Below, piece by piece: positions 14,570 through 16,093 of a stretch of DNA of 16,093 nucleotides. The notes below the pieces were generated by a model, which was not told where the DNA came from, searched no databases, and saw only the letters and a program-made list of their open reading frames with translations. Numbering within the stretch: position 1 is the stretch's first letter; each line of letters opens with the position of its first letter. Position numbers and translations under genes: made by a program. Source of the DNA: Proteobacteria bacterium UBA2383 (GTDB lineage: Bacteria > Pseudomonadota > Gammaproteobacteria > Competibacterales > Competibacteraceae); contig DDST01000126.1 of the NCBI GenBank assembly GCA_002343485.1, positions 1 through 16,093 on the forward strand, given 5' to 3'.

Positions 14570-15279
14570 GACGCTTCCCCAGCCTCAGCCAAAACCCGGG
14601 AGGGCACAGTGCGGCCAATAATCCGGGCCAGCCACGGCGGCGGATCGCCCGCGAGCACGGTCTGCAGCTCATCCAGCACCGGCTGAGCATCCCCCGGCCA
14701 CGAGCGCTTGATGGGATGCACGCCGCTATTCACAACCCGGGCAGCGGCTGGCCCGCCGATGGACAACACGCACAACAGATCGCAATCCTCGATCAACGCC
14801 ACCCTATCAGCGCTATGGTCAACGCTAAGCCGGGCGACCACCGGCGCTGGACGCACCGCGATCAGCCGCGCCTCAATCGCCGAAACCTGATAGATCAGGT
14901 ACCGGGCGCAGGAGCCGAAATGACCGTCCAGCCGCTCACCGCTATTGGAAGCGCAGGCGACCCGGATGGAGTTGGGAATCTCACCATCGTCATAGGGTTG
15001 AGGCTGTGGAATTCCGGCTAAATGATCCGTTTCATTCTCGCCTTTCAGATCACTCAGTGCCTGCCGTAACAGCGCGCCATCCATGTCACGCAAGGCGCCA
15101 TCGGCGGCGATTTTGAGATCCTTGACCGTCAGGCTGTTCAACTTAGCTTCAGTCAGGGGCTCGCCCAGCGCCTCCAGCAAAATGCTGAGCAACCGGCCAG
15201 AGGTGGTATCGGGCAATTGCCGCGCTGCCAGGGCAATGCGCAGTGCGACACAACGAGGGAGTTGGCGAGCGGCTGTCAT
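14566..15279 (-). CDS. nifY: NifY/NafY-type FeMo-cofactor-binding protein
   Basis: A 237-residue protein with two parts. Residues 1-85 are helical, like the N-terminal SAM-like domain of NafY that contacts apo-dinitrogenase. Residues about 103-220 form the dinitrogenase cofactor-binding fold shared with NifX. The fold begins IRVACASNSGERLDGHFGSCARYLIYQV (in outline 105-132); DGHFGSC contains His120, equivalent by motif to the FeMo-co ligand His of NafY. The ending GDPPPWLARII is the usual nif terminus of this fold. The role is to hold or deliver cofactor to apo-NifDK. The start overlaps the nifT stop (ATGA), with GAGG about 8 nt upstream. Whether it acts as NifY or NafY cannot be settled; the N-terminal domain and length suit both. 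Confidence 0.9.
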   Translation of the reverse strand: MTAARQLPRCVALRIALAARQLPDTTSGRLLSILLEALGEPLTEAKLNSLTVKDLKIAADGALRDMDGALLRQALSDLKGENETDHLAGIPQPQPYDDGEIPNSIRVACASNSGERLDGHFGSCARYLIYQVSAIEARLIAVRPAPVVARLSVDHSADRVALIEDCDLLCVLSIGGPAAARVVNSGVHPIKRSWPGDAQPVLDELQTVLAGDPPPWLARIIGRTVPSRVLAEAGEAS

Positions 15280-15488
15280 AGCCGCCTCACTCGTACCGTC
15301 AGCGGCAACCTGGGTGTTTGCTCCAAGGGTTCCAGGTAGAACCGCGATCCGTCAGACAATTGTATCTCGCCGCCCCAAGCGCCGGGTCCCGCATGTTCCA
15401 GCGCAACCACGGTTTCCTCGTGATCTTTCTTGGTGATGTAGAACACCAGTTCACCGGCGGCATTGTTTCGCAACATGACGTTGGGCAT
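15276..15488 (-). CDS. nifT: NifT/FixU family protein
   Basis: A 70-residue member of the small NifT family (about 70 residues is normal), of unknown but nif-linked function. The pattern MPNVMLRNNAAGELVFYITKKDHEE (in outline 1-25) followed by WGGEIQLSDGSRFYL is characteristic. The start at 15488 is fixed by AGGAG 8 nt upstream; a longer frame to 15560 would run through the repeat between nifK and nifT and is rejected. Its last base pair overlaps nifY by an ATGA. Deleting nifT in other diazotrophs gives little phenotype. Confidence 0.93.
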   Translation of the reverse strand: MPNVMLRNNAAGELVFYITKKDHEETVVALEHAGPGAWGGEIQLSDGSRFYLEPLEQTPRLPLTVRVRRL

Positions 15489-15510
15489 GGTTGAATCTCC
15501 TGTCGTGGCA

Positions 15511-15560
15511 TGTGGGACGGGCTTCCCGCCCGCCAAACCGGCTGGAAACCGGTTCCACAC
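15511..15560. repeat. REP-like element folding as a three-way junction, nifK-nifT gap
   Basis: Fifty bases contain outer arms TGTGG (15511-15515) and CCACA (15555-15559) enclosing two hairpins: CGGGC-TTCCC-GCCCG (15518-15532) and ACCGG-CTGGAAA-CCGGT (15537-15553). Nearly every base is used, giving a compact three-way junction on either strand. The style resembles dispersed intergenic repeats of proteobacteria. It lies just after the nifK stop, where it could protect the 3' end of nifHDK mRNA and reduce read-through into nifT. Confidence 0.75.
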
Positions 15561-15565
15561 TTTGG

Positions 15566-16093
15566 TCAGCGCACCAAATCAAAGGCGTAGTCGGTTTCGC
15601 CCAGCGTCATCGTGTCCTGATCCAGTTTCTCCATCACTGCATTCACCAACGCCTTAAGCATGTACATCGCGCCTTCATAGCCCAGGGTGGTGTCACGATG
15701 CAGATGGTGACGGTCGAATAGAGGGAAACCAATCCGAATCAGCGGAACTTCATGCTCCTTGCCTTTATGCAGTGTGTCACGCTGAATGAACTTGCCATAG
15801 GAGTTGCCAATCAGGAAATCGGGCTTATTGCTGAATACCAGCGAACGCAGATGCCAGAGATCCTTGCCGATATATACTTCGGCGTCCTGGCCGTAGGGCG
15901 AGTCCTTGAGCAGTTTTGTAATGTCCTTAGCCCAGCGTTTGTTCGCGTTGTGACACAGCACATGCAGCGGTTCAGCACCCAATTCCAACAAGAACTGGCA
16001 CATGCCAGTCACGAAGTCGGGATCACCGAACACCGAGAAACGCTTGCCATGTAACCAAGTATGGGAATCGGTCATCATGTCCAGCAACCGGCC
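15566..16093 (-). CDS. nifK: NifK, dinitrogenase (MoFe protein) beta subunit, C-terminal part
   Basis: The last 175 residues of NifK; the gene continues beyond the right edge of the window, so the start is not seen. Segments include LLDMMTDSHTWLHGKRF, GDPDFVTGMCQFLLELGAEP, HNANKRW, SPYGQDAEVYIGKDLWHLRSLVF, GNSYGKFIQRDTLHKGKE, PLIRIGFPLFDRHHLHRDTTLGYEGA and the end TDYAFDLVR, each with close equivalents in Azotobacter NifK. With NifD it forms the MoFe protein that reduces N2, carrying the P-cluster and FeMo-co. The absence of V or Fe-only hallmarks and the NifEN/ModG neighbours point to the Mo enzyme. nifH and nifD are expected just upstream, outside the window. Confidence 0.97.
   Translation of the reverse strand, partial: GRLLDMMTDSHTWLHGKRFSVFGDPDFVTGMCQFLLELGAEPLHVLCHNANKRWAKDITKLLKDSPYGQDAEVYIGKDLWHLRSLVFSNKPDFLIGNSYGKFIQRDTLHKGKEHEVPLIRIGFPLFDRHHLHRDTTLGYEGAMYMLKALVNAVMEKLDQDTMTLGETDYAFDLVR

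Noticed and set aside
15489..15560. Longer nifT start at 15560 adding 24 residues
   Set aside because: The extra segment is encoded by the palindromic repeat, and a good ribosome site with the conserved N-terminus fixes the start at 15488.
1..16093. CRISPR array, tRNA or rRNA genes
   Set aside because: No regularly spaced repeats and no recognisable tRNA or rRNA sequence were seen on either strand.

Overview
The window looks like chromosomal DNA of a nitrogen-fixing gammaproteobacterium. The right part (about 9.3-16.1 kb) is a contiguous, minus-strand nif segment whose NifK, NifE, NifN, NifX and NifF proteins resemble the Azotobacter/Chromatiales type. The left part (0.2-9.2 kb) holds unrelated housekeeping and accessory genes. 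Composition is moderately GC-rich. There is no rRNA, tRNA, CRISPR array or intact insertion sequence. The assignment to Gammaproteobacteria rests on recalled protein similarity and is not a database result.

Left region. A KimA-like APC-family potassium transporter (211-2190, +) converges on a two-gene minus-strand unit, a MipA/OmpV outer-membrane protein followed by a small alpha/beta hydrolase (3721-2222). A 7-bp tandem repeat sits at the convergence. A 731-bp gap (3722-4452) holds inverted repeats, including two overlapping stems that could form alternative RNA structures. It is followed by an MFS exporter (4453-5673, +). The exporter ends in a 17-bp-period tandem duplication and is followed by a twice-frameshifted remnant of a sensor histidine kinase ATP-binding domain (about 5684-5838). 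An unrecognised protein of about 426 residues and a DUF2934 protein lie on the minus strand. They are followed, divergently, by a SprA-related putative metalloprotease and an SDR oxidoreductase.

Nif region. Reading in the direction of transcription (right to left): nifK 3' end, nifT, nifY, a DUF6129-like gene, nifF, nifE, nifN, nifX, a nif-type 2[4Fe-4S] ferredoxin and a two-domain molbindin (ModG-like). The genes are tightly packed: ATGA overlaps at nifT/nifY and nifY/DUF6129, an 8-nt nifE/nifN overlap, and a 10-nt nifN-nifX gap. This implies one long transcript starting upstream of nifK, outside the window, and I see no convincing internal sigma-54 promoter. The set covers the dinitrogenase beta subunit (NifK), the FeMo-cofactor assembly scaffold (NifEN), cofactor carriers (NifX, NifY), electron supply (NifF, ferredoxin) and molybdate handling (ModG-like).

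No wholly new system is evident. The least ordinary sequence features are: a repeat-derived C-terminal tail on NifE; a compact three-way-junction repeat between nifK and nifT; a 16-bp perfect stem between the ferredoxin and modG; an 11-Asp microsatellite tract inside the ferredoxin; a nifE start without a Shine-Dalgarno; the decayed kinase with the adjacent tandem duplication at the MFS stop; and the structured leader before the MFS gene.
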